NCBI GenBank assembly: GCA_033398695.1
Contig: CM065809.1
Span: 84,735,644-84,799,643, forward strand
Reading direction: 5' to 3'
Length of the DNA stretch: 64,000 nucleotides
Source of the DNA: Orobanche coerulescens
Taxonomy: Eukaryota > Streptophyta > Magnoliopsida > Lamiales > Orobanchaceae
Below are positions 10,861 through 22,769 of the stretch, piece by piece. Position numbers and translations under genes: made by a program. Below the pieces are notes generated by a model. It had not been told where the DNA came from. It saw only the letters and a list, made by a program, of their open reading frames with translations, and did no database searches. Positions within the stretch are counted from its first letter, which is position 1, and each line of letters begins with the position of its first letter.

Positions 10861-11695
10861 GATTGAGCTAACGTACGTTAGCTTGTGCGTTTAACATATG
10901 TTAGGCTTTAGGCATTACGTACGTTGGGATGTTCATGCTACGTACGTAATGAGTGGTAGGTGGATGGAACCTTCCTCGGACTCGACTTTCGGATGGTGAG
11001 TCCCAGGCATCTTTGATCCGATCTTACTATTGCAGTCAATGGCTCCTTGTGTACATTAGGGTGTGCTCCTTACGTACGCTATCCATGCAGCTTGTTAACG
11101 TACGTAAAGCGTGGTTCTTTACGTACGTTAAGGTCTTCGTATTGTTGGTCAGGCAGTTCTGGACTAACATTATGTACGCTAAGTTATTGATATAGCGTAC
11201 GTAAATGTCCTTACGTACGTATGCTTGTTGTATAGCGTACGTAACGTGTTGGTCAGATTATATAACTTGGTTTCGTATTTCATTTCTTCACGAACCAAAA
11301 TCATTTTTCTCTCCTTAGAATTGTTCTGGACATGTTCTTGATATTTAGCCTCTTCCAACATGATTCTGATCATCCTAGCTTGGATTGAAGCTTGAAGTGG
11401 GAAGCTTGTTGGTGCTCCTTTGTTGTTTGGAGAGTTTTTCTTGTTCTTCATTGGTAAGTTCTCTTGATCTGTTGTTCTTCAAGTGATTTCCGGGTATGAT
11501 GATGATGATGTTGTTTTCTTCGGGTATTGATTTATTGTTGGAGTATATCATGATTCTCAATGAGTTTTTATAACTTGTGATGAAGAACATGATGATTTTG
11601 TCTTGAGGATGGGTTGTTCTTGATGTTTTAGAATGTTTGGAGGTAATAATCACGCCTCGGAAGGATTATGTTAAGATTGTTATTAGATTAACATA

Positions 11696-11700
11696 GTCTT
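11696..11700 (+). other. Left target-site duplication of Tat element C (GTCTT)
   Basis: GTCTT before the C LTR pairs with GTATT at 23697-23701. The uninterrupted sequence in the left LTR of B (about 5390, ACATAGTCTTGATATG) has a single GTCTT, so the empty site can be read directly. One copy has since mutated at one base. Confidence 0.85.
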
Positions 11701-12609
11701 TGTTGTGCGGCGATTTATACGCCTCGATGGCGATCGGCAAAATGGTCAGGAGCCAGCTAAAGTAGACAGATGCTGGGCAAGCGCCTAGTGGTCGACGTCC
11801 AAGGCGATCGTCTATTGGCATCTGGTGATCGCCTCTAATGTCCGACTGGAGACGATCGTCCCATGCCAGGTGTGAATCCGACACCCGTCAAAGTCTGCGA
11901 AGACCGAATATCAGGTGAAGACCCACGTGCAGATCCGCAAAAGGCACCGCGAGAACAGGCCCTACTCCAGCCCATCAGCAGTTGTCAGTGATAAGGACGG
12001 CCTCACCAAACGACAGGCCCACCGAAAGGACCTAAAGTGGGACCGCCCAAGACAGCGAGAAGAGGCACCTGCCGCCTCCTCATTAGTTCGCGCCTCTGGC
12101 AACCAGCAGCAGCTGCGGACTTTAAGGAAACAGTCCCACGTGCTGGGACGATCGCCCACCTTATTTAAATACAGGAAACGGCGGTCGCCCACGGCGGACA
12201 GGAACATCCGAGCAAACCTTTCCCCTATAAATAGGAGGCCTCCAGCATTGGCAGAGACATAGTGAAAAACGTTAACAAAAACACAGTTTACAACGTGAAC
12301 ACTTAATGTTAAAAGCAAACTATACAGAGAACTCTCCATCTTTGTAACAAGAACTCACAGAGCTTCAACTCTGGTTCTTCCGAAAATCTTCAGCACTCGA
12401 TAGCTCACTCATTGTAATTGTACTCTAACATTAATATCTGTACTCACTAGTATTCATATTAATAACATCTCGCGAGAGCATTCAAGCCCGGGACTAACAA
12501 CCCCGGAAAATCTTGTGTTATTTATTTCCTCACGGACGTGCTCTCACAATTTGTTTGTTACTCGTCCATTCCAGCATATCATCTCCGGATAATATTTTGG
12601 GTAACAACA
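11701..12609 (+). repeat. Left LTR of Tat element C
   Basis: 909 bp, TGTTGTGCGG to GGTAACAACA, matching 22770-23696. A TATA box TATAAATA lies at 12226-12233. The last 150 bp hold the CATCTCGCGAGAG element also seen in element A. Confidence 0.9.
12226..12233 (+). promoter_or_regulatory. TATA box in left LTR of element C
   Basis: TATAAATA in the context CCCCTATAAATAGGAGG. It is conserved in the other two Tat LTRs of the window and is the probable promoter of the gag-pol transcript. Confidence 0.6.
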
Positions 12610-12627
12610 ATTGGTGCTAGAAGAAGG
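12610..12627 (+). other. Primer-binding site of Tat element C
   Basis: ATTGGTGCTAGAAGAAGG directly after the LTR is where the tRNA primer should pair. I cannot assign the tRNA with confidence. Confidence 0.55.
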
Positions 12628-12820
12628 GGCATCTTAACCTTCATTTTTTATTCCGACCGTCTTGAAGAACACTCACTGTTCTCCAGGGCATATACTTGAA
12701 GAAACACTCACTATTCTTCAAAGAAAAACCTTCAGAGTCATGACGTCTACCACGACCTCGAAAAGAGCCACACTACGATCTGTCGAACACCTTATTCCGG
12801 TCCAGGCCGAGTCCTAACCT

Positions 12821-14255
12821 ATGGCGGAAGGCGACTGCGGCGATGCTAGGCTCTCACTCTCGCCCCTGAGGGATGGCCCCAGCCTCTCACTCGATCAGTT
12901 CCAAACCGCGGAACAGATCGAGGAGGCCATGGCCATTCTCAGGGAGCGACGGAGGGCATGCGACTCGCCCACCATTACTCCCTCAACCATCCGCTGTGCG
13001 GGCAAGTGGAAGCTCAAGGGGCTATATGTCGAGAAATCGTCAGAAAGCCCCGAGCCGCAGGAAAAGGCGCTCGTAAGACGGGATGATTCCATCTTCAGCC
13101 GCCTAGGGAGTGATCCCTCATGGCGACCTAGGCATTCGGGCCCCACAGGCCGGCCAACGGGCTCCCACTCACCCAAGAATTGAGCTCGGTGGTGGAGAAC
13201 TCGTCACCTACCATGGGTCCAGGAGATCGGTACATGATCGCCTCGGATCCCGCTTCGAGAGCCAATCCTCGAGCAGTCAGGCTACGGCGATGGCCGCCAT
13301 GCAGCGCCAGCTCGACGAAATGAAGGCGCTCATAGAAACTGGGGCAGGCGCCAAGAGATCGATCGCCGGACCGAATGAGCCGCTCGCGGCCCAGATCGAG
13401 CTCGCCCCCGTACAACCGAAGATCACTCCTCCTCAAACACCTATATATGAGGGGAGATCGGATCCTGAGACCCACTTGAGCAAGTTCCGGATTTACATGA
13501 CCGGATGTGGGGCATTGGGCGATCTTGCCCATAGGTGGTACATCTCACTGCCACCATGCTCAATCAACTGTTTTGAGAAACTGGCGAACGACTTCACGTC
13601 GCATTTCGCCTCCAAAGTCGCTCGACCAGAAGGCCCCCACCGCATGATGAAGATCAGGCAGGGGAAGGACGAGCCCGACGAAGACTACATCGACCGGGTG
13701 GATGAAATAGTCCTCACCGGCGAGCCCGTTATCCATGAACTCGCTCTCTACGAGGTCCTACGGGGATTTTATAGCCATTCACCCATGTTCAGGCACCTCA
13801 CGAAGGACATCCCCCCGACCTACGCGATCTTCCGCGTCAGGGCCGCCGACTTTCTGTCTAGGCAGAGGATGCTCACCCTCCGCTTAGGCGAGGGATCTAG
13901 TGGAGAAGGGAAGGCGCCATACCACGTCCCGAAGAAGGCGGCCGCCAAGCCCAGAAAGGCGGTCGCAAAGCTGCCCAGTGAGTTCAAGGCCTTTGAGGAT
14001 GTGGAAGTTCACCTCCTTCGCAACCTCAATCTGTCTCCAGCCCACATTTTCAACGCCATCAAGGGGCTCGAGTGGCTTAGCAAACCAAAGCCGATGAGGG
14101 ACAACGGTCATCTAGACCGCAGCAAATTTTGTGCCTACAACAAGAGTCCGGGCCACAACACCAGCCAGTGCCGCGACCTCCTCAGACAACTCTGGAGACT
14201 GTTTGAGGAAGGCAAGTTGGATCACTTGGTTACCAAGCCAGAACCCCAGGCATAA
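12821..14255 (+). pseudogene. gag: gag of Tat element C, frameshifted
   Basis: The N-terminal part (ATG at 12821) reads in one frame to about 13120. The frame then switches to the one that runs to the stop at 14253-14255. The body has the gag domain with PIYEGRSDPETHLSKF, WYISLPPCSI and FTSHFASKVARP. Compared with relatives, a stretch between GALGD and LAHRWY looks deleted. The C-terminal knuckle reads CAYNKSPGHNTSQC, the spacing of a Tat knuckle but with Asn where the second zinc ligand (His or Cys) should be. Expected role is assembly of the cytoplasmic particle and RNA binding. The frameshift and altered knuckle make it non-functional. Confidence 0.85.
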
Positions 14256-14384
14256 AGGACCGGGGGGCGCGAGCGCCGACAGAGCGACGGAATCCCTACC
14301 AATCGGGTCGCCAGGATCGAGCAGAACGATCCGGAGTACTCAGATGAATCAATCCCTCCTATCAACCCCGGCGGCCGGATCAAT

Positions 14385-14720
14385 ATGCTTCAGTCGGGAG
14401 GTGGAAACCTTGGAGGCCTATACCCAGTTTCCACCATGTCGAACAGAAAGCGGAAGGCCGAATTGAGGGCGTTCACTGGGTTCCATGTCGTGGTACCCCA
14501 AGAGCTGACTATCTCCAAAGACGCGCTCATCACTTTCTCCAACAAGGATAGGGAGGGAGTGCAGTGCCTCAAAGAGGATGCATTGGTAATCTCTGCATGT
14601 ATCCTTGAGAAAATGGTCGATCACGTGCTGGTTAACAATGGGAGCTTTTGCAATATCATATTCAAATCTGCTCTTGACTAGCTCAGCAACCTGATCAAGT
14701 TCATCAAGCTATTTAATACC
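14385..14720 (+). pseudogene. Protease segment of Tat element C, active site lost
   Basis: Contains the retropepsin-like region before the RT, in frame with gag and pol. The active-site motif reads VLVNNGSFCNIIF at about 14625-14663, where the family has Asp (VDNGSS). The AAC codon at 14634-14636 in place of GAC is a G-to-A change that removes the catalytic Asp. A TAG at 14679-14681 stops the frame, which resumes at 14682 in the same register. The protease would mature Gag-Pol; this copy cannot. Confidence 0.75.
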
Positions 14721-17384
14721 GTGCTTCAAGGGTTTGTCGACAGCACGGTCCAAGCATATGGAAGGATCAAGCTCTCTGTCGAGCTAATATGTTATTACGA
14801 TCCCAAGGTTAGGATCACTAGGAACCTCAATTTTGTAATCATAGATAGGCGCAACATCTATAATGGGTTCCTAGGTCGCCCATTTCTAGAAACCTTTGAG
14901 GTGGTCGCCTCTTCTTTCTTTTACTGTATCAAATTCCCCACTGCCGATGGGACGGTCGGTACTGTAAAAGGAGACCAGCTAATGGCAAAGAAATGCTTGA
15001 ATTACTCCTGTGTCGTAACTTCCTTAAACACTTCCCATACTATTTATAACATTGAGAGAGTCGACAGTCAACCAATGGAGATCGACGAGCCAAGCACCTC
15101 GTACCAGCCCGACTCAGAGGATGGCATCTCACATCGATTAACGGACGACATCGAGCCGAGGATCGGTTTCGAGCTAAGCCTCGACATTGATCCAAGAATC
15201 GAGTCTGAAAATCATTCCAAACGAGAAGCAACCATCCCCATCAAAGAGTTGGAGAGTATAACGATAGATCCTGCTCGCCCGGAGCGGGAAGTGCAGATCG
15301 GCACAAGCGTCGGTCTCGAGTTAAAGGATGATTTGATCAGTTTACTACGTAAGAACATCGGAGTCTTTGCCTGGTCGCATCAAGATATGGTCGGCATAAA
15401 TCCTGAACACGCTTGCCATTATCTAAAGATCGACCCGGCTAGGAAGCCTGTTCACCAGAAACGTAGGAAATTCGGTCCTGAAAAGTACGTAGTGCTCGAA
15501 ACAGAAGTCAAAAAGCTACTCAAAAACAAACTAATCGGATTAGCTACAGACGATCCATATAGGGTAGCCAACGCGGGGCTCGTCAAAAAGTCGAGCAACT
15601 CCTGGAGGTTATGCATCGACTTCACCGAGCTCAACGCGGCATGTCCAAAAGACCACTTTATGATGCCTCATATTGACCACTTGGTCGATAGCACGGCAGG
15701 TTACGGAATAATGTCGTTCATGCATGCCTTTGCCGGGTACCATCAGATCCCAATGGCGGAGAAAGATATAAAACACACGTCGTTCCACATGGAAAAAGAC
15801 GTGTACTTTTGGGTCCGAATGTCGTTCGGTCTGAAGAATGCGGGGGCAACCTACCAACGGCTAGTCAATGGGATGTTTGCCAACCAGATCGGCAAGACCA
15901 TGGAGGTTTACATTGACAACATCGTAGTCAAGAGCCTCAAAAAGGAAGATCACCTCAATGACCTTGCCGAGACGTTCGCCATCCTCGAGAAGTTCAACAT
16001 GAAACTGAACCCCAAGAAATGCAACTTCGGGGTAAGCTCCGGGAAGTTCCTGGGACACATCGTGATCCAAAGAGGGATTGAGGCGAACCCCACCAAGATC
16101 CAGGCGATCCTCGACATGCAGGAGCCACGGAATGTCAAACAGGTGCAACGCCTCACAGGTTGTCTAGCTGCCCTTAACCGTTTCATTTCTCGGCTCGGAG
16201 ACAAAAGCAAGCCATTCTTCGCCACCATAAAGAATAAAAAGTTTCAATGGACAAAGGAGAGTCAAATAGCGTTCGCCAAAATCAAGGAATATCTGTCTAA
16301 CCCCAAAATCTTGGCGAAGCCAATCCCCGGCGAAAAGCTATTTCTTTACCTGGTGGCCTCGGAGGTCGCGCTAAGTGCTGTTTTAGTGCGAGCAGAGGGG
16401 CAAGCCCACTTTCCGATCTACTTCGTTAGTCAAGCGCTCCATGACGCGGAAACGCGTTACACGCCTCTGGAGAATATCGCCTATGCATTAGTCATGAGTG
16501 TTCGCAAGCTGAGGGCCTACTTCTTCGAACACCAAGTGGAGGTTCTGACGACTCTCCCCTTAAGGCAAGTTCTGCACCGGCCCGACACCAACGGGCGACT
16601 CCTCAAGTGGTCACTGAAGATCGCCCAATATGGTATTACGTACGCTCCTCGCATGGCGATCAAAGGCCAAGCACTGGCGGACTTCGTGGTGGAATTAACG
16701 TTCCCACCCAGTCCGACCCAGGTTGGCTATCATGCTTGGAAACTGTACGTAGATGGCTCGGCGACCAACTCGCGAGCAGGGGCAGGGATTATCCTCATCA
16801 GCCCCGACGGCCAAAGTTTCACAAATGCTGTGCGTTTCGGGTTCCGTGCGACCAACAATGAAGCCGAGTACGAAGCCTTGGTAGGCGGGCTCGATCTGGC
16901 ACTCGCCCTGGATGTTCGTCGCCTCCACATCTTCATGGACTCCCTCGTGGTCGTGAACCAAGTCAAGGGAGAATATGAGGCGCGCGGCGAACAAATGATC
17001 AAATACGAAGAATTGGTCGCCGAAATGTGCACAAAGTTTGAAGAAGTGCTGACCGAACAAGTCCCAAGAGAGCACAACTCCCAGGCCGATGCCCTATCCA
17101 AACTAGCATCGTCAGATGGGGCGGCGGATTTCTCTAACATCCAAATCACGAAATCAGCAAAGCCGGCGATCGACAGAAGCCTGATTACCACAGTTGCCAT
17201 CACCGAAGAGAACTGGATGTCTCCGTTTATTAAATACTTGAAGGACAGGACGGTCCCCGTCGATCGTATCAAAGCTCGTCAGCTTGAGCTCCGTGCAACC
17301 AGATACACCCTATTGGACGACCGACTTTACAAGCGAGCTTTCAACCTTTCTCTCCTCAAGTACATTACGCCGGAGGAAGGCTGA
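14721..17384 (+). pseudogene. pol: Reverse transcriptase, RNase H and second (archaeal-type) RNase H of Tat element C
   Basis: An 887-residue open frame. It begins with the end of the protease (YNGFLGRPFLETFEVV). The RT follows (about residues 230-430) with RLCIDFTELNAACPKDHF, SFGLKNAGATYQR and KFLGHIV. Two of the three RT catalytic Asp are gone: SFMHAFAGYHQ has His at residue 335 (usual MDAY), and the YxDD box reads YIDN at residues 397-400. The first RNase H follows. A second RNase H starts near residue 675 with LYVDGSA, TNNEAEYEAL, FMDSLVVVNQV and ADALSKLAS, keeping the D-E-D-D set. This extra domain identifies the Tat lineage. The frame ends at a TGA (17382-17384), beyond which integrase continues in the same register. 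Confidence 0.9.
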
Positions 17385-18434
17385 CTCGTTTTAGCCGAGA
17401 TCCATGACGTGATCTTTGGAAATCATGCTGGGGGGCGAGCTCTCGTCCACAAGACGACCAGGCAAGGTTTTTTCTGGCCTACACTACAAAAAGACGTGAT
17501 CGCCTACGCCCGATCGTGTCACAGGTGTCATGTGATGGGCCCGAACATCAAGCTCTCCCCCGAGTAGCTCACTTCTATGTACAGTCCATGGTCGTTCGCC
17601 CAATGGGGCATCGACCTCATCAGTACCTTGCCGACGGCGCCAGGGGGATGTAAATTTACCATCGTGGGGGTCGATTATTTCATGAAATGGGCTGAGGCCG
17701 AGCCACTCAACAAGATCGGCCAAGAACAAGTAATCAAGTTCATTTGGAAGAACATCATATGACGGTTCGGTGTACCCCAGGCTATCATCTCCGACAATGG
17801 AAAGCAATTCGACGGCTTGGAAGTCATGCAATTTTGTGAGAAATGGGGAATGAAGAAGTTGTTCTCGGCCCCTTACCACCCTCAGACGAACGGGCAGGTA
17901 GAGGCTGTAAACAAGATCCTCAAACACACGATCAAAGTAAGACTCGAATCCAAACAAGGACGATGGGCGAGCGAGCTCCCGGATGTTTTGTGGTCCTACC
18001 AAACGACGACCCGAAACTCAACCGGCAAAACCCCATTCGCCCTCGCCTTCGGAACAGAAGCAGTGATCCCTTCAGAGATCGCCGTCCTCAGCCACCGAAC
18101 TGAACAAGAAATAACGACGGACCATGATGTAGCCCGACGGATCGACTTGGATATGCTCGAAGAACGGCGACTGACCTCGAAAATGAAGAACACGATCCAT
18201 AAAAGGAGATCTGAAAAATTATTCAATTCGAAGGTCAAGGAAAGGTGGTTCCAAGTGGGCGACCTAGTCCTCAAAAAGGTCCAGACTCACACGGGAGTAT
18301 TTGGCCCGAATTGGGAAGGCCCCTTCAGGATATCTAAATGGCTGACCAGAGGAGCCTACGAAATCCAACACCCAGACGGCACTCCGGACCAATATCCCTG
18401 GAACGCCGTACATTTGAAGAAATACTACCAATAA
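17385..18434 (+). pseudogene. Integrase of Tat element C, with in-frame stops
   Basis: Same register as the RT. The zinc-binding HHCC domain (GNHAGGRAL, FFWPTLQKD, CHRC) is at 17400-17530. The catalytic DDE residues are present as WGIDLIS, IISDNGKQFD and TNGQVEAVNK. The C-terminal core has FQVGDLVLKK and GPNWEGPFRI and ends AVHLKKYYQ at 18434. Stops at 17565-17567 and 17760-17762, besides the one at 17382, break the frame. Integrase would insert element cDNA into nuclear DNA. Unlike the RT, its catalytic triad is intact. Confidence 0.88.
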
Positions 18435-19670
18435 AAACTCTGTATTCGGTTACCCAATGTACAGAGAGTTTAATAAGATTTTCCGATCCCCTCTATATGA
18501 TTCGCCTCGACAAAACAAACAAATAAAAAGAGGATGACTCGCTCGCCCTACAAGAGGTCGTAATCTAACCTGACAGACCTATGCAAGCGATCGCCCCTCC
18601 AAGCACAATGTATACCGTCGAGGATCGTCATCTAACATGGCGGTCCGAGGTAGAAAAGTGCATCCATGGTTCTGGGAGTCGATGGAACCGATAGCCCGTC
18701 CATGCAAGATTCCTTTGGGCAAAGATCGCCCGCCCTTTTGATTGAATACGAGGCGGATGTAGCCGAAGGACCCTGCAAAACAAATCAGTGGACGTCCTCG
18801 CCCGCCCTCGAATCCATCATCTAATCTGATGAAATGAGGCGTGTGATCGCGTCCTACCCCCGTCACAATGTATGTCCTCTTAGGCAGAAAAGTGCTAAAA
18901 AGCCACGGTGGCGAAGTCGATTTATCCGACGGCGCCTCGTGCAAGGACTCCTCCAGGCAAAGATCGACCGCCCCTTCTCTACATTGCGAGGCGAAACGTA
19001 GCCAATGGAGGACCCTCATAATTAAGTGAGTCGCGGGAAGTTAACCATCAGACGGAATGTCGCTCGCGTATAAGACATAGTCGTAGAGGTCGGTTCCATC
19101 GAACCCCACGACTGTGCGAAATCTTTCCAGGCCGGGACGCTCGGGCTCCCTCGAGGAATCAACAAAATTGAAGATCGCAAGAAACAAACTAAAGATAGCT
19201 CACTAAACGAATTATTTCTGTTCCCTCACATTCACCAAGTAAACAAAAACAAGGGGCAAAGCGGAGCTATTCATACATGCGATTAGGAGGATGGAACCAC
19301 ATACGCTCGTCTTTGTTCAAACACACGTAGGACGATCGGTTTTGTTCAAGAAATTTACATGTAAGAATTTTAAGTATACCAATACATTCGGAGCTATTCA
19401 TATAACGGCCGCTCTCCAAACAATTGTGCAAAGTCGAAATGATGCGAAACATTCAGACAAGACGATCATACAAGCAATGCATCAGGCGCAATTATGTAAA
19501 CATTTATGTAAATTCGTATGCGAAACATTCAGAGAGGTGATCGTACAAATAAAGAGTCAGATGCAAAAACGTATTTTATTCCATTCAAATTGTTTGTACA
19601 TACACGCCTGAAGGCAAAACAAAAAGAAGCTGAAAATTACAAGGAAAAAACATCATGACAGCGGTCTCAC
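18435..19670 (+). other. Spacer of Tat element C between integrase and antisense gene
   Basis: No credible gene. It includes loosely repeated blocks of about 240 bp (for example CACAATGTAT and AGAAAAGTGC near 18606/18650 and 18865/18890), then AT-richer DNA. Long repeat-bearing spacers at this place are usual in Tat elements. Confidence 0.6.
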
Positions 19671-22253
19671 TCAGGCCGCCCCCGTCTGGACTTCGTCTCT
19701 AGCAGATGGATCAGCATGCGCTTCCTCACCGGCTTCTGGATAAACAAGTTTATCCGGCGACGGATACCAGCTCAGATCGATCCCGAGGTCGGTGAGGTCA
19801 AGGATCGGCAGAGAGAAGTCCAGCTGCAAGGGATGCTCAAGCACGTAGGCTTCGATCAGAGAGCCGACCTCGAGTCCTCCCTTCTTGGCAGTGCGGATGG
19901 CGTCGGCTTAAGCCATGTAATAAGCAAACTCGCCGATGTACTCCACGTTGAGGTATGGATCGGTCTCGATCGCCTCCAATTTCTCCTTCAGCCCCGCGGC
20001 TGTTTTGTCCGCATCCTTGAGCTCGGCTACCTTGGAGGCCAGCTCCCCCTTCGACGACTCCAACTCGCCATTTAGTCGGTCCACCACCGCCTTCAGCCCG
20101 GTCACCTCCTCCTGCGAGGCCGCATGCAACCGACGAGCCTCTGTCATCTGGTCGCGCATCCGATCGACTACTGCCCGGGACCGGTCGAGTTCCTGCCTCA
20201 TCCGGTCAAGAACTTGTTTAGCTCGCTTGGCCGTCTCAGCATACTCTTTCTCCATGGCCACGATCCTATCGGCAAACTCGGCGTTCTGGTTCCGAGCAGC
20301 CTCAAGTTCTGAATGGAGGCGAGCAGTAGAGGGCCGCCCCTCATAATCCTTAACAGCTTGAGCGGCCATCATCGCCGCTTGGAGGGTCAGGGCAAGAGTC
20401 GCCTGCATGGCATCTCCAGACCGCCGGCGCGCAATCGCATCCAGGTCGGTCGTCCAAGCCTTCGGAAGGGAGGAGATGGCCTGGGAGATGTAGGAAGGGA
20501 CATCGATAGGCTCGTAGAGGGACTTACTCGCCAGGAAATCCATCACCATCGGCGAGGTGTTCGGGTCGGTAAGGCGGACCCTGCAACAAAAAACGAAGGA
20601 GTTAGTATGCACCCTACACAAGTAGCTTGCCCCGTGGAGTCTGGGCATCAGCGATCGCCGTGGACTTTAGGAAGTCCGCTGAGAGCGTAGGCCCCTCCGC
20701 CATTGGGACGGCAAAAATAGGGGGTGCGGCAATCGGCGGCACCACAATGGATGCCTCCGCAGAAACAGTCGGCAGGGGCTCCTCCGGCCTCCGCCTCTTG
20801 CGGTTGCGCTGGAGCTGCTCCTCCTCCCGAGCTTTTGGCTCGACGACCAGCGCTATGAGAGGTCGTGCCTCAGGGATAGGATGGGTCATCGTTGCAGGGG
20901 CATAGCCCGCCTTCTTCCCTTGGTGGAGATGATTCATAAGGCCGGGGTTCGACATTGCAATCTCTCTCGGAGGCTCAGAGTAGCAGGGAAAGTGGATCTC
21001 TGTCAAAGAAGAAATTCAACCAAGTTAGACATCTCTTTCAATCAGACGATCGTCAAGCAGAAAGGAGATACTAAACATTTATACCTAGAACCTTCAAGTG
21101 GCGAGGGAAGCGAAACAACCGAGCGCCCAACCAATGAGCTTCATTGTTGACCATGCGAGCGTCAATATAGTTGTTCGGTAGACCGCGGATTCGCTCCCAA
21201 ACGATCAAGAAGTCAATTGGAAGGTCATCGGATGCTGGAACAAGGAAGCCTGCAAAAAGGAAACCAAATTAGATCAGTTCAAGGTGTATCCGAACAAAGG
21301 GAGAGTTAAAACCCTTACTCGGATTCCTCTTCTGAAAGCTGGTGGGGATATCCAACTCATCCTCTGGTTTATCACTCGTCGCCGATCTCCACGCTCCGCC
21401 GACCCAACACCATTTCGTCAGGTCGCCCCGGACCTTGTTCGGCACCCCGAGGACCACTCTGCCTATGCGACCCTGAATGTGGTAGTCGCCAATTGTACCC
21501 TTATGCGCCGTCAGCTTGAAGAGGTAGTTCATTTCCAGCGCAGAAGGTAGACGGAACAGCCGGTGACCACCAAAAAGAATCAAGGTACTGACGATCTGCA
21601 ACCAGGCGTTCGGCGTCAATTGGAGCGGCACCACATTCCAGGCGGTCAAAAGGTATGACATGGCGAACGGCAATAGGAACCGCAATTCGGCCCCCATGAT
21701 CAATTCGTTAACGGCGACCATACCCTCAGGAGGTTGGTCGGCGCATTCATTCTCCACGGGCACATACAAGGAGATATCAGAGGGGATATGGAAGTCCGCC
21801 CTCTAACGACTCAAGTTCTTCCTGGTCGCCGAACTCCGGATCTGATCGAGGGTCCACGGGGAGCGTTCTGCGGCGAGAAATGACATCCGCTTCACGGGTT
21901 CATAGGGGTGGGCGACCGACTGCACCGAAATCAAACTGAGGACGTGGTCCGGACAGCCTCTCCATAAGTCCGGCGAATTACAGAAAGGCCCGGCCGAACA
22001 CACTATTCTGCTCCCAATACAGTCTCACCGCCTCATCCTCGTCTACCGGAGAGCCCTTCTGCCCCGCCGCCACCGATCTCGTCGCGTCAGCCTCGTTGAA
22101 AAGCTCTTCAACCTCCGCGGGTGCAATCCCCGCACGAATGGCCTCTACGGCCGTCTCCATGTGAAGAGCCGCGAAGGTTTCTTCCCGGGCAGGCAAAGTC
22201 GCAGCGGCGAAAGAGCTACCCACCTCATACACATTGGATCCTCCTCCAGACAT
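19671..22253 (-). pseudogene. Spliced antisense gene of Tat element C (Transposase_28-like), decayed
   Basis: Homologous to the antisense gene of element A. Inferred exons on the minus strand are 22253-21319, 21249-21085, 20999 to about 20620, and 20580-19671. Introns 1 and 2 (69 and 85 bp) sit at the same places as in A, and exon 2 is 165 bp in both. Exon 1 has the module RFLLPFAMSYLL, LTPNAWL and FGGHRLFRLP. Exon 4 is a coiled coil and continues past an in-frame TAA (19908-19910) to a C-terminus containing LSWYPSPDKLVYPEAG, ending at the TGA at 19671-19673. Exon 1 is 2 bp shorter than in A and changes frame near 21980 and 21800. The third donor is lost in a deletion. Function is unknown; it is a lineage-specific accessory gene. 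Confidence 0.8.
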
Positions 22254-22395
22254 GTTCGGAGAGAAAAGGGGGAAGAAAATTTTTGTTCTGACCTAGAGAG
22301 AATGTCGATCGGCGTAAGAAGCTTCAAGGAATTTCGGCAGAGTCTTCGTCTAAAGGCAAGGGCGCATAACGATCTAAACTCCAGTAGCCCTAGCC

Positions 22396-22403
22396 CTTTT
22401 ATA
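22396..22403 (-). promoter_or_regulatory. TATA box of the antisense gene in element C
   Basis: TATAAAAG on the minus strand, 143 bp upstream of the ATG at 22253. It matches the position and flanks of the box at 2687-2694 in element A. Confidence 0.65.
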
Positions 22404-22769
22404 GGCGAGAGCAAGGACTTTTGTGCAAATAGGTGGAATCCCGGGGGCTGAAGTGCAACCGTCGGGGGAGACACATTTAATGCAACCCTTGAAACCCGCG
22501 TACGCGTAGTTTCGAGGGCACGCCAGACGATAAGTCTGACAAAAAACCATCGAACTCCCCCAACGGGAGCGCGACGCGTGTCCCTTTGACGTTTCGAAAG
22601 CCCGCCTCCACTTCCCGCTATTTCCGGCGCCTAAGGAGATCGTTCGAATTCGAAACCAGGCGACGATCATCCGTTTCACAAATAGATTAGTCGCTCGTCT
22701 AAAACAGGCAATCGCCAGCAGTGCCACCTCACCCCACGTCTTCAACATCGGAGCGAGCTAGGGGGCAAT
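22404..22769. other. Non-coding stretch and polypurine tract before right LTR of element C
   Basis: No coding frame of note; homologous to 2695-3035. GCTAGGGGGCAAT at 22757-22769 is the probable polypurine tract. Confidence 0.55.

Larger units (their letters stand above)
10606..11700 (+). repeat. Right LTR of element B, first segment
   Basis: Starts TGTAATATCCGGGGG and follows the left LTR to the equivalent of about 5394, where Tat element C interrupts it. The remainder resumes at 23702. It differs from the left LTR by a poly-T insertion at 10776-10860 and scattered substitutions. Confidence 0.85.
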
